From NCBI GenBank assembly GCA_038886595.1, contig JAWALV010000014.1, positions 1-12,844 of the forward strand: 12,844 bases of DNA, read 5' to 3'. Of this stretch, positions 5,604 to 12,503 are shown piece after piece; within the stretch, counting starts at the first letter, position 1; every line of letters begins with the position of its first letter. Source of the stretch: CAKZRD01 sp038886595. Its GTDB lineage: Archaea > Nanobdellota > Nanobdellia > Pacearchaeales > GW2011-AR1. The position numbers and the translations under genes are program-made. The notes below the pieces were generated by a model. That model had not been told where the DNA came from, ran no database searches, and worked only from the letters and a program-made list of their open reading frames with translations.

Positions 5604-6239
5604 TTATTTACTTTTTATTATTTTTTTTAATTCTTTAAAGTCTTTTATTATATAATCTGGTGAAAATTTTTTTATTTCTTTTAAACTTGACCAAGAACAA
5701 GAATTATGTATAGCAACAGAAATACATTTTGCTTTTTTTGCATATATGACGTCAGAAAATCTATCTCCTACATAAATTGTTTCATTTGGTTTTATTTTAT
5801 ATTTTTTCATCAATTTTTTTAACATTTCATCTTTACTAGAAAAAGAATCTGCTCCATATACTTCATCAAATAAATTTTCTATTTTTAATTTTTTTATAGT
5901 AACATCTAAAAATTCTCTTTCATTATTTGAAATAATTATTAATTTACAATATTTTTTTAAATTATATAGCGGTTTTATAGAAGAACAAAGTTTTAAGTTG
6001 CTAAAATAAATTTTTTTTAACAAATTTTCATAAAAAATATTTTTTAATTTTTTAATTGATTTTTTATCTACTCCTATTTTCAAGAAAAATTCTTCTGTTT
6101 TTACTCCTAAAAGTTTTTTTATTTTTGATTTTTCGTATTTATATTCTAACCTATCTAAAACTTCAAAGAAAGTTTTTTCAACTATATCTTTAGTTTCAGT
6201 GATAGTGCCATCAAAATCAAAAAAGATTATTTTAATCAT
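5604..6239 (-). CDS. HAD-superfamily hydrolase, phosphoglycolate phosphatase-like
   Basis: This is a 211-residue cytosolic phosphatase-type protein of HAD subfamily I. All four catalytic motifs are visible: motif I FDFDGTIT (7-14; nucleophile D8 and acid/base D10), motif II IIISNN (101-106; S104), motif III lysine at about K136 (SSKDEML) and motif IV GDRFSD (158-163; D159 and D163). A helical cap of about 65 residues lies between motifs I and II, as in phosphoglycolate phosphatases and related enzymes. The tail (CSWSSLKEIKKFSPDYIIKDF) is also typical of that group. The substrate cannot be read from the sequence. Its ATG overlaps the end of the receptor-like gene by 8 bases (ATGATTAA), with no ribosome site, so the two are probably co-translated. 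This suggests, but does not show, a shared task. Confidence 0.85.
   Translation of the reverse strand: MIKIIFFDFDGTITETKDIVEKTFFEVLDRLEYKYEKSKIKKLLGVKTEEFFLKIGVDKKSIKKLKNIFYENLLKKIYFSNLKLCSSIKPLYNLKKYCKLIIISNNEREFLDVTIKKLKIENLFDEVYGADSFSSKDEMLKKLMKKYKIKPNETIYVGDRFSDVIYAKKAKCISVAIHNSCSWSSLKEIKKFSPDYIIKDFKELKKIIKSK
5612..5628 (+). terminator. Oligo-T terminator of the DUF4405-RRM unit
   Basis: T5 and T8 runs follow the RRM stop codon by 13-30 bases on the + strand. Archaeal RNA polymerase terminates at such tracts without needing a hairpin. The tract lies inside the end of the convergent HAD gene, where it encodes lysines. Confidence 0.45.
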
Positions 6240-8202
6240 AAGAAGAAGTGTTTATTCTGTTGAGTAAGTCTTTAAGTTTAGCTTCATTTTCTTCTTTGTC
6301 AGATATTCTTTTTACAATATAATAAGTGTTGCCATCTTTTTCTATTCTTTCAGTTCTTATTTCTCTCAGTAATTTATTCTTAACTTTCTCAGATATTACT
6401 ACATTTTCATTTGAAAAGTTATTGGCAATCTTTCTTCCATAAGATAGAGAATTATCAGTATTTGTATATTTTAATTTTCCATACTCTAATTTAGATATTA
6501 TATCTCCTGAATTTATACCAATACCATAATTAATTTTTTCAGATAATTTTTTATTTAATTCGTTTAAAAAATTTGAAATTTCGTAGGAATATTTTATTGC
6601 GTTATATTCGTTTTTAAAACTTCTTGTTTTTTTTGGGGAGAAGATAATCAATATCTCATTATCTTTAAATTCTATTGCAGCAGAGTATTTGTTTAGTTCT
6701 TTTATTGTTTTATCTATTTTTTCTCTCAAATTTTTTTCAATATTGTTTTTTATTTTAATCACAACAAAAGTTGATTGTTCTTTTGTCCCTTCTATTACTA
6801 GAGAAGATTCTGCATCATTTTTTTCATTTTTAATAACTATAAAATCATTTGATTTAGTATATAATCTATTTCTAACTTTTGAACTTATGCTTAACTTATT
6901 TGTATCAGTCCTATAACGAAAAAATAAGACAAAAACCAAAGATATTAATAAAAAAGATATAAAAAACCAAACTAAAGGATAGTCTGAAATTACAAAATAT
7001 TTTTTAGCTTCTTTAACATCTATAACTTTTCCAGTTAATAAAAGCCTTTTTTCCACAGAGTCTTCACCAGCGGTAATTCTAACATCATGTTCTCCGGGAC
7101 CAGTTAATGTAAATCTTCTCTCTTCTCCTGGAGCGATTGTTAAATTAAGAACTCTTGTTTCCGTGCCTATACTAAAGTTTACTTCTCCTGAGAATAAACC
7201 ATTGCCTATATTTTTAATAACTACAATCGAGGAGTTTTCAAAAAATTCAAAATCTAATTTTGGCGATTCGACTATTCTTACTTCTCTTTCTTCTTTGATG
7301 TTTCCGAAAGAAGAAATTATTTTCCATTTACCAGGGGTTTCATTTAATGCAATTTTTATAGATTCAGAACTTCCAGATTGAATTATTCTTTTTATATTTT
7401 TTTTCTTGTCGGGAGAAACAAAGTCTATATTAATTGTCCCATTCATTTCTTTTCCACTTTGATCATAAAGATTTGCTTGATATATCAATTCTTCTCCAGG
7501 TTTTATTTCAAGAGAAGATAAAGTTAAAGGAATAGATGTAGCAACTTGATTGATTTTTAAGTTTATTTTTTTTGTTTCAAAATTATTATATTTATTATCT
7601 CTTCCTAAATCATAAACAAAAACTTCTAAATTAAAATTTCCTGCTTCCTGATTTTTTTCCGTGATAAAAACTTCTTTTAAGTATCCTTCTTTAATCTCTT
7701 TTTCTAATGAAATAATTCCTGAAATTTTGACATATCCTTTAAATTTTTCTCCGTTTTCTTTTATGGCATTTATTTCAAGAACTATACTCTCTCCAGGATT
7801 ATAAAAAAATTTATCTAATTTTGTATCAACTTTTATTTTGTTTGAAATTTTAAATTTTTGAGAAGAAAAACTTTCACTACCAAGCACAACTTTTAAATAA
7901 CATTCCCCACTTAAATTTCCAATAAATTGTCTATCTAATATAATTCTCGTGTTTAGTTTTATTTCTTTTCCTACTTCAAAATAATTTTCAGCTCCTTTAT
8001 AAAAAATTATTGTTTCTTTATCCTCGCCGCAATTTAAAGAATACTCAAAATTTCCAGCAACAGAAGAAGGATTTATTGTTAGGGTTGCTATTATTTCATC
8101 TCCTAAATTATATACATTTTTTATATCTGATATTTGTATAGAACCTAAAACAAAGTTAAGAGAGAATACAACTAAAATTATCAGAAATATTTTTCTTGCC
8201 AT
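6232..8202 (-). CDS. Receptor-like membrane protein with degenerate cyclase-like domain
   Basis: This is a 656-residue protein. Residues 1-20 form a signal peptide (MARKIFLIILVVFSLNFVLG). About 21-390 are a secreted beta-strand-rich region. It contains repeated NPGE/KPGE/APGE turns near 135, 234 and 357, typical of Ig-like or CARDB-type sandwich domains. One membrane helix follows at about 408-428, then basic residues, so the C-terminus is cytosolic. Residues about 468-612 resemble a class III adenylate/guanylate cyclase catalytic domain. Seen are a first strand FVVIKI, KDNEILIIF (513-521) where cyclases have GDAVMAVF, a helix, YGIGINSGDI (559-568) where they have IGIHTGPV, the LKYTNTDN segment, and VVISEKVKNKL (601-611) like ILISEEV. 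The first metal Asp, the substrate lysine and the transition-state Asn appear to be missing, so it is probably a pseudo-cyclase used for binding or signalling. The cyclase link is my pattern match and needs a profile search. Confidence 0.6.
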   Translation of the reverse strand: MARKIFLIILVVFSLNFVLGSIQISDIKNVYNLGDEIIATLTINPSSVAGNFEYSLNCGEDKETIIFYKGAENYFEVGKEIKLNTRIILDRQFIGNLSGECYLKVVLGSESFSSQKFKISNKIKVDTKLDKFFYNPGESIVLEINAIKENGEKFKGYVKISGIISLEKEIKEGYLKEVFITEKNQEAGNFNLEVFVYDLGRDNKYNNFETKKINLKINQVATSIPLTLSSLEIKPGEELIYQANLYDQSGKEMNGTINIDFVSPDKKKNIKRIIQSGSSESIKIALNETPGKWKIISSFGNIKEEREVRIVESPKLDFEFFENSSIVVIKNIGNGLFSGEVNFSIGTETRVLNLTIAPGEERRFTLTGPGEHDVRITAGEDSVEKRLLLTGKVIDVKEAKKYFVISDYPLVWFFISFLLISLVFVLFFRYRTDTNKLSISSKVRNRLYTKSNDFIVIKNEKNDAESSLVIEGTKEQSTFVVIKIKNNIEKNLREKIDKTIKELNKYSAAIEFKDNEILIIFSPKKTRSFKNEYNAIKYSYEISNFLNELNKKLSEKINYGIGINSGDIISKLEYGKLKYTNTDNSLSYGRKIANNFSNENVVISEKVKNKLLREIRTERIEKDGNTYYIVKRISDKEENEAKLKDLLNRINTSSYD

Positions 8203-8223
8203 ACTTATTAAAGAAAAAATAGG

Positions 8224-8231
8224 TTTAAAAA
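8224..8231 (-). promoter_or_regulatory. TATA box of the receptor-HAD unit
   Basis: TTTTTAAA on the minus strand is centred about 25 bases before the ATG at 8202. It shares a 78-base divergent spacer with the + strand promoter at 8259-8266. It implies a leaderless message. Confidence 0.55.
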
Positions 8232-8258
8232 GATTATTAAATTATTTGAAAAGTAAAA

Positions 8259-8266
8259 TTTAAATA
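8259..8266 (+). promoter_or_regulatory. TATA box of the orphan helical gene
   Basis: TTTAAATA is centred 18 bases before the ATG at 8281 but 27 bases before the next in-frame ATG at 8290. Given the spacing elsewhere in the window, the second ATG may be the leaderless start. Confidence 0.5.
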
Positions 8267-8280
8267 TTTCCTATTTCTAT

Positions 8281-8802
8281 ATGTTATTTATGGTTTGGTT
8301 TTTGTGCAAAGACGAAAAAGACAAAATTGCAATTAGAGAGGGTTATTTTTTGAGAGAAGATTTAAAAAAAGTTCTTGATGAAAGTGGAGATCCTTATTGG
8401 GTTGAAACTCTTATAGAAGAGTTTAAAAAAAATTTCTTCAACGAAAATTTAGAAGAATATTATAATTTTTCAAGATTTATAGATTTTAGACCTGGTTATA
8501 AATTTTATTTAACTGAACAAAAGAGAAGATTGGAAGAAGCATATAAACTAAAGAGTTTTAAGTTAGGTAGACCTCTAACTATTGAAGAGCAGGTTCAAGA
8601 ACTAGAAGAAAATCATATAAGTAAGGATTTTAGAATTTATTTTCTTTTAGAGCATCCAGAATGTTGCGCAATAAATAAAGATAAACTAAATTCTTTCTAT
8701 AGAGAAGCTTTAGAATGGTTGCTTGTTAATGCCTTCGATTTAAATCCAGAAAAAAAAGATTATTTTTATTTATTAGAGAAGAATAAATCTTTAGTAAGTT
8801 AA
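8281..8802 (+). CDS. Conserved-looking orphan helical protein, function unknown
   Basis: I do not recognise this 173-residue protein. It is charged, mostly alpha-helical by composition, with no membrane helix, signal peptide or metal-binding cluster. Helix-rich stretches include FLREDLKKVLDESG, VETLIEEFKKNFF and LTEQKRRLEEAYKLKSF. A turn LGRPLTIEEQVQEL lies around residues 96-109. A CC pair occurs in HPECCAINK (about 125-133). Coding use matches its neighbours and the frame is long for such AT-rich DNA, so it is a real gene. The start is uncertain: ATG at 8281 gives MLFMVWF, while ATG at 8290 (170 residues, MVWFLCKD) fits the TATA box spacing better. It is followed after one base by the TATA box of the next gene. 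It is probably cytosolic; no function is assigned. Confidence 0.75.
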   Translation: MLFMVWFLCKDEKDKIAIREGYFLREDLKKVLDESGDPYWVETLIEEFKKNFFNENLEEYYNFSRFIDFRPGYKFYLTEQKRRLEEAYKLKSFKLGRPLTIEEQVQELEENHISKDFRIYFLLEHPECCAINKDKLNSFYREALEWLLVNAFDLNPEKKDYFYLLEKNKSLVS

Positions 8803-8803
8803 A

Positions 8804-8811
8804 TTTAAAAA
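8804..8811 (+). promoter_or_regulatory. TATA box of the zinc-ribbon-ABCE1 unit
   Basis: TTTAAAAA begins one base after the previous stop codon. The expected transcript start is about 8832, leaving a leader of roughly 20-25 bases before the ATG at 8855. A weaker A/T box closer to the gene cannot be excluded. Confidence 0.4.
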
Positions 8812-8854
8812 TGCTTTAAGCGTCAATTAAGAAATAATAAATTTTAATAAAAAG

Positions 8855-9064
8855 ATGGACGGATTAGATCTTAGAAAATACCAAGATGAAGGATTTATTC
8901 AAGAAGTTTTTGGAATGTTAGTTTCTGGAAAGAGCGGTTATAAAACAGTGATAGATAAAAACAAGCCTATTCCTGAATGTAAGAATTGCGGTAAAAAATT
9001 ATTAAATAACGAAAAATTTTGTCCAGAGTGTGGAACAAAAGTTGATACAGAGGCAAAGAAATAG
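8855..9064 (+). CDS. Small zinc-ribbon protein upstream of ABCE1
   Basis: This is a 69-residue protein. The N-terminal half (MDGLDLRKYQDEGFIQEVFG) looks like one or two short helices followed by a glycine/serine turn. The C-terminal half is a zinc ribbon with CKNCGKK (C42, C45) and CPECGTK (C56, C59), the common CxxC-x10-CxxC layout of nucleic acid or protein-binding ribbons. It ends in a short charged tail. ABCE1 begins 5 bases after its stop codon, so the two are almost certainly on one message and may be translationally coupled. A role near the ribosome or in translation is inferred from that neighbour only; zinc ribbons are too widespread to assign a function from sequence. The coding frame and spacing make it a confident gene. 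Confidence 0.75.
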   Translation: MDGLDLRKYQDEGFIQEVFGMLVSGKSGYKTVIDKNKPIPECKNCGKKLLNNEKFCPECGTKVDTEAKK

Positions 9065-9069
9065 TTTTT

Positions 9070-10791
9070 ATGAAAAGAATTGCTGTTATTGATAAAGAGA
9101 AATGTAAGCCAACAGCTTGTTCTCACGAGTGTTCTAAATTTTGCCCAGTTAATAGACAAGGGTTGGATTGTGTTAAAATAGAAAACAAAGCAAAAATAGA
9201 TGAGAATCTTTGTATTGGTTGCGGCATATGTATAAAAAAATGTCCTTTTGATGCTATTAGAATAGTAAATTTACCTTTAATAGAAAACCAAAGAGCCATT
9301 CATCGTTATGGTATTAATGGCTTCGCTCTTTATGGTTTACCTATTCTAAAGGAAAATTCTATAGTTGGGGTTATAGGTAGAAATGGTATAGGAAAAACTA
9401 CCGCAATAAATATTCTATCCGGTAAAGAAAAACCAAACTTTGAAGAGGAGATTTTCAAAGAAAATAATTTAAAAGAATTTTTAAGAGGTAATGAGTTAAT
9501 TAAACATTTTAAAGATATAGAAAAAAAAATAGTATCTTACAAACCACAAAATCTTTCATTTCTCTCAGTGGATTTAAAAGTTATGGATCTTTTATTGCAA
9601 AGGGCGGATGAAACAAAGATTAAAAAACTTTCAAAAGAGATCAGGGCAGAATTTCTTCTCGATAAGAACCTAAAAGATCTTTCAGGCGGAGAAATTCAGA
9701 AGATAGCAATATTGTTTACTTTTTTGAAAGATGCAGATATTTATTTCTTAGATGAACCCTTGGCTTACTTAGATATAGAAGAAAGATTAAAAATTTCTAA
9801 TTTTATAAAAAAAAAATCAGAAGGAAAAACAACCCTATTAATTGAGCACGATTTATTGATTATGGACTATTTAACAGAGTATTTAAATATTTTTTTTGGT
9901 GTTCAAGGAGTTTATGGTATCGTTTCTGGAATAAAAAGCACTTCTTACGGCATAAATTCTTATTTAGAAGGATTTTTAAGGGAAGAGAATATCTTGATAA
10001 GAGACAAACCCTTAAATTTTAATTTTAATAAAAAACATTTAAATGATGGTAAAATAATAGCAAAGTGGCCTTCTTTTCAAAAGAGTTTAGATGCTTTTAA
10101 ACTCCAGGTTTCAGAAGGAGAAATTAAAGAAGGCCATGTTTATGGTATACTTGGAAAGAATGGTGTTGGCAAAACAACTTTTTTGAAATGTATTGCAGGC
10201 ATAGATGAAATAGAAAATAAGAAAAAGATTAATTTAAATTTAAAGATTTCTTATAAACCACAGTATTTATTTTCTGATTCCGAAGAAAAAGTTTTTGATG
10301 TTGTTTCAAAAGAAAAAATTAAAAAAAATTTATGGTCTTCTTTTGATCTAGAGGTTTTATTTAACAGAAAAATAAAAGATTTATCGGGAGGAGAATTACA
10401 AAGATTTTTTATAGCGCAATGCTTATCTAAAGATGCAGATATTTATTTCTTAGATGAACCTTCTGCTTTTTTAGATGTTGAAGAAAGAGTTAGATTAGCT
10501 AAAGTAATTAATGATTATATAAAACAAGAAGGGAAGACGGCTTTTGTTATAGATCATGATTTACTATTAATTTCTTATCTTGCAGATTCTATCTTACTTT
10601 TCAAAGGCGAAAGAAGTAAATTTGGAAAATTAGATTATGTGCGCGATTTTTTTTCCGGTTTAAGTGATTTACTTAAGGAATTAGATATTACTATAAGAAA
10701 AGATAAAGAAATTAATAGGCCAAAAATAAACAAAAAAGATTCTGTTTTAGATAGAGAACAAAAAGAAAAAAATGAATGGGTCGTTTTATAG
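9070..10791 (+). CDS. ABCE1/Rli1 ribosome-recycling ATPase
   Basis: This is a 573-residue soluble ABC protein that splits ribosomes after termination, working with aPelota or release factor in archaea. The N-terminal iron-sulfur domain has the complete family cysteine set: C12, C17, C21, C25 (CPV) and C34, then a ferredoxin-type CIGCGICIKKCP (C48, C51, C54, C58), for two [4Fe-4S] clusters. The first nucleotide-binding domain has Walker A GRNGIGKTT (103-111), signature LSGGE (204-208), Walker B YFLDEP (225-230) and switch H260. The second has GKNGVGKTT (362-370), LSGGE (438-442), YFLDEP (459-464) and H496. The family entry RYGINGFALYGLP (79-91) and C-terminal hallmark RPKINKKDSVLDREQ (550-564) are present. 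All catalytic residues are intact, so it should be active. No Shine-Dalgarno precedes the ATG; translation is probably coupled to the zinc-ribbon gene. A tRNA gene converges on its 3' end. Confidence 0.97.
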   Translation: MKRIAVIDKEKCKPTACSHECSKFCPVNRQGLDCVKIENKAKIDENLCIGCGICIKKCPFDAIRIVNLPLIENQRAIHRYGINGFALYGLPILKENSIVGVIGRNGIGKTTAINILSGKEKPNFEEEIFKENNLKEFLRGNELIKHFKDIEKKIVSYKPQNLSFLSVDLKVMDLLLQRADETKIKKLSKEIRAEFLLDKNLKDLSGGEIQKIAILFTFLKDADIYFLDEPLAYLDIEERLKISNFIKKKSEGKTTLLIEHDLLIMDYLTEYLNIFFGVQGVYGIVSGIKSTSYGINSYLEGFLREENILIRDKPLNFNFNKKHLNDGKIIAKWPSFQKSLDAFKLQVSEGEIKEGHVYGILGKNGVGKTTFLKCIAGIDEIENKKKINLNLKISYKPQYLFSDSEEKVFDVVSKEKIKKNLWSSFDLEVLFNRKIKDLSGGELQRFFIAQCLSKDADIYFLDEPSAFLDVEERVRLAKVINDYIKQEGKTAFVIDHDLLLISYLADSILLFKGERSKFGKLDYVRDFFSGLSDLLKELDITIRKDKEINRPKINKKDSVLDREQKEKNEWVVL

Positions 10792-10799
10792 TCTAAACA

Positions 10800-10870
10800 T
10801 GCGCCGACCGGGAATTGAACCCGGCCCGCGAACTTGGGAAGCTCGCATTCTACCGATAAACTATCGGCGC
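10800..10870 (-). tRNA. tRNA-Gly with anticodon CCC
   Basis: This 71-base gene, without an intron, folds into a complete cloverleaf. The acceptor stem is GCGCCGA/TCGGCGC with seven perfect pairs. The D arm is GTTT-ATCGGTA-GAAT with the GG pair in the loop. The anticodon arm is CGAGC-TTCCCAA-GTTCG with anticodon CCC after U33. There is a 4-base variable loop, and the T arm is CCGGG-TTCAATT-CCCGG. The base at 10800 gives discriminator A73. CCA is not encoded, so it is added enzymatically. CCC reads GGG glycine codons. The gene lies 8 bases past the ABCE1 stop on the opposite strand. A weak TATA-like TTAATAAAAT sits at about 10896-10905, and a T7 run about 30 bases past its 3' end could terminate it. 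About 61% GC, against a very AT-rich background, is ordinary for a tRNA and does not point to hyperthermophily. Confidence 0.96.
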
Positions 10871-10874
10871 ATAA

Positions 10875-10900
10875 TTTTTAATCTTTATTTTTTCTATTTT
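10875..10900 (+). terminator. Possible T-rich terminator downstream of ABCE1
   Basis: T5, T6 and T4 runs on the + strand lie just beyond the antisense tRNA gene. They could end ABCE1 transcripts after they read across the tRNA in antisense. This is position and composition only; the same bases must also hold the upstream signals of the tRNA gene on the other strand. Confidence 0.25.
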
Positions 10901-10915
10901 ATTAAAGAGAAATAT

Positions 10916-10923
10916 TTTTAAAT
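10916..10923 (+). promoter_or_regulatory. TATA box of the secreted PKD protein gene
   Basis: TTTTAAAT is centred about 24 bases before the ATG at 10944, the same motif and spacing as at glyS. It implies a leaderless message. Confidence 0.55.
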
Positions 10924-10943
10924 GCTTTTCTCTTAATAAAAAA

Positions 10944-12497
10944 ATGGGAAAAAGATATTATTCTTTTTACAAGTATTTTTTATTCATTTTTTCAACTTTT
11001 TTTATTCTAACTTTTTTTGTAAATGCAGCTTGTCCTGATAATCAAACTATTTTAAAGCTTTATTCAACTAACAATTCTCATGGTGCTTTATGGAATGATA
11101 GTAATTATCAGATAAAGATTTGTTTCAATGAAATATTTGGTATTCAAGGAGATGGCAATAGGATTTGTTATTCTAAAAATAAAGTATTAGGGTTATCTTC
11201 TTCAACTAATGCTCATGCAGAAGGACCGAATTTGACTAATTATAATATCAATGTTTGTTATTCAAATCTTTCTTGCAAACTTAGAGATTCTTGTTTAGAA
11301 AATGAAAGATGTGTTGTAGAAATCTCAAGTAATACAAATGCGCACCTTTCAATGTGTGGTTTTGGTCAAGGTTATAAAAAGATTTGTTGTAATTTTACCT
11401 CAGATAGCCCAGATCCTAGTTTGTCTGAAGCTTTCTGGGGAAATCTAGTGAATGGTTCTAGAATAGATAATATTTCTTTGGGAGGTACTGCTTTAATGAG
11501 GGTTATGGTAAATAATTTAACTGAAAACGATGAGCTTAACTTTTCAATCAATAAAAAAATCGATTCTAATTGGGAAAATCTTTGGAATTTTTTCGGTTTA
11601 TTTAGTTTAAAAAACTTAGAATTAGTACAAGATATTGCTTCTACACCTTTTACAACTCTAATAGATAAAAATATATCTGCTTATAAATTCAAAGTAAAGA
11701 TATCAAGTCCTTCTCTTTCAAATGAGAAAATTTCTAATGAGCTTAATATACTTCTAGAATCTGAGAATTTTGTTCCAAGGGCCATAATAACTAGTCCACA
11801 AGATATGTTTTTATTTACTAATCTTTGTCCAATAGAATTCAAACACGACTCATATGATGAAGATGATTTATTAAAAATAATTTGGGATTTTGGAGATGGA
11901 AATATAACAACTGCTGCTAGAAATTATTCTAAGTTTTTAACTCCAAATAAAGGAAATATAAATTACACATATAATAAAAACGGTAATTTTAGAGTCAAGT
12001 TGATAGTTATGGAAGAAGATAATAGACAAATAGATATAAATCCTCCACAAGTTGACGAAATATCAATAAATGTTATTAAAGATGGAATAAATTTAGTTCC
12101 AATAATATCTTCGCCAAGACATAGTGAAATAAATAGATTTTATAGATTTAATGCTTCTAGAAGTTATGTTGCAAATTGTTCTTCTTCTATAAATAATCCT
12201 GATTTTTTTGTTGGAGAAGGAAGTTGCAGGTTGAATTGTTCTTATATTCTAGCACCTGGAGAAAACAAAACAACAAAAGGAAAAGTTTATTTGAGATGGA
12301 GATATTCAGAAGACAATAAAGAAACTTGGAGATTTATATGTCCTTTAAACAATCAAGAGTGCAATAGTCAACCAAATTGGGGAGGTTTATTATGGGATGA
12401 AGTTAATTATACTGAAATGGGAGGTGTTATCTTTACCATGCCTTTCGCAGAAGCTAAAGAAAGGTGGATAGTTTTAGATATGAGATATGAAAATTAA
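10944..12497 (+). CDS. Secreted surface protein with TNAH repeats and a PKD domain
   Basis: This is a 517-residue exported protein. Residues about 1-29 are a signal peptide: basic start, a hydrophobic core and VNAA just before the first mature cysteine (C30). Next comes a cysteine-rich region (about 38-152) built of three related units, each with a T-N-x-H motif and ending in a cysteine-containing strand. The middle, about 155-275, is beta-like and unassigned. A PKD domain covers about 277-358, with IIWDFGDGN (312-320) and YTYNKNGNFRVKLIVME (341-357), the family's WDFGDG and Y-x-G-x-Y/F-x-V-x-L signatures. A second cysteine-containing domain completes the protein (about 385-512). I count about 19 N-x-S/T sequons, so dense N-glycosylation is likely. 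There is no C-terminal membrane helix or sorting signal, so it is either released, bound to the surface by contacts, or truncated. The decayed DNA right after it makes truncation worth considering. The gene lies alone behind its own TATA box. Confidence 0.8.
   Translation: MGKRYYSFYKYFLFIFSTFFILTFFVNAACPDNQTILKLYSTNNSHGALWNDSNYQIKICFNEIFGIQGDGNRICYSKNKVLGLSSSTNAHAEGPNLTNYNINVCYSNLSCKLRDSCLENERCVVEISSNTNAHLSMCGFGQGYKKICCNFTSDSPDPSLSEAFWGNLVNGSRIDNISLGGTALMRVMVNNLTENDELNFSINKKIDSNWENLWNFFGLFSLKNLELVQDIASTPFTTLIDKNISAYKFKVKISSPSLSNEKISNELNILLESENFVPRAIITSPQDMFLFTNLCPIEFKHDSYDEDDLLKIIWDFGDGNITTAARNYSKFLTPNKGNINYTYNKNGNFRVKLIVMEEDNRQIDINPPQVDEISINVIKDGINLVPIISSPRHSEINRFYRFNASRSYVANCSSSINNPDFFVGEGSCRLNCSYILAPGENKTTKGKVYLRWRYSEDNKETWRFICPLNNQECNSQPNWGGLLWDEVNYTEMGGVIFTMPFAEAKERWIVLDMRYEN
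11064..11390 (+). repeat. Three diverged protein repeats of the TNAH type
   Basis: Within the secreted protein, residues 41-60 (STNNSHGALW...YQIKIC), 85-105 (SSSTNAHAEG...YNINVC) and 128-149 (SSNTNAHLSM...YKKICC) align. Each has S-x-TN-x-H, a variable loop, an aromatic residue and a strand ending in Cys. Repeats two and three both carry an exact TNAH. They are diverged at the DNA level, so they are old. Confidence 0.65.
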
Positions 12498-12503
12498 TAA
12501 AAA

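Noticed and set aside
9070..10791. Ordinary transporter ATPase or ferredoxin fusion
   Set aside because: The full ABCE1 layout (8-9 cysteine FeS domain, twin NBDs, RPKIN...LDREQ tail) excludes a transporter subunit.
10800..10870. Intron in the tRNA-Gly gene
   Set aside because: The cloverleaf is complete and contiguous at 71 bases with a normal anticodon loop, leaving no room for a bulge-helix-bulge intron.
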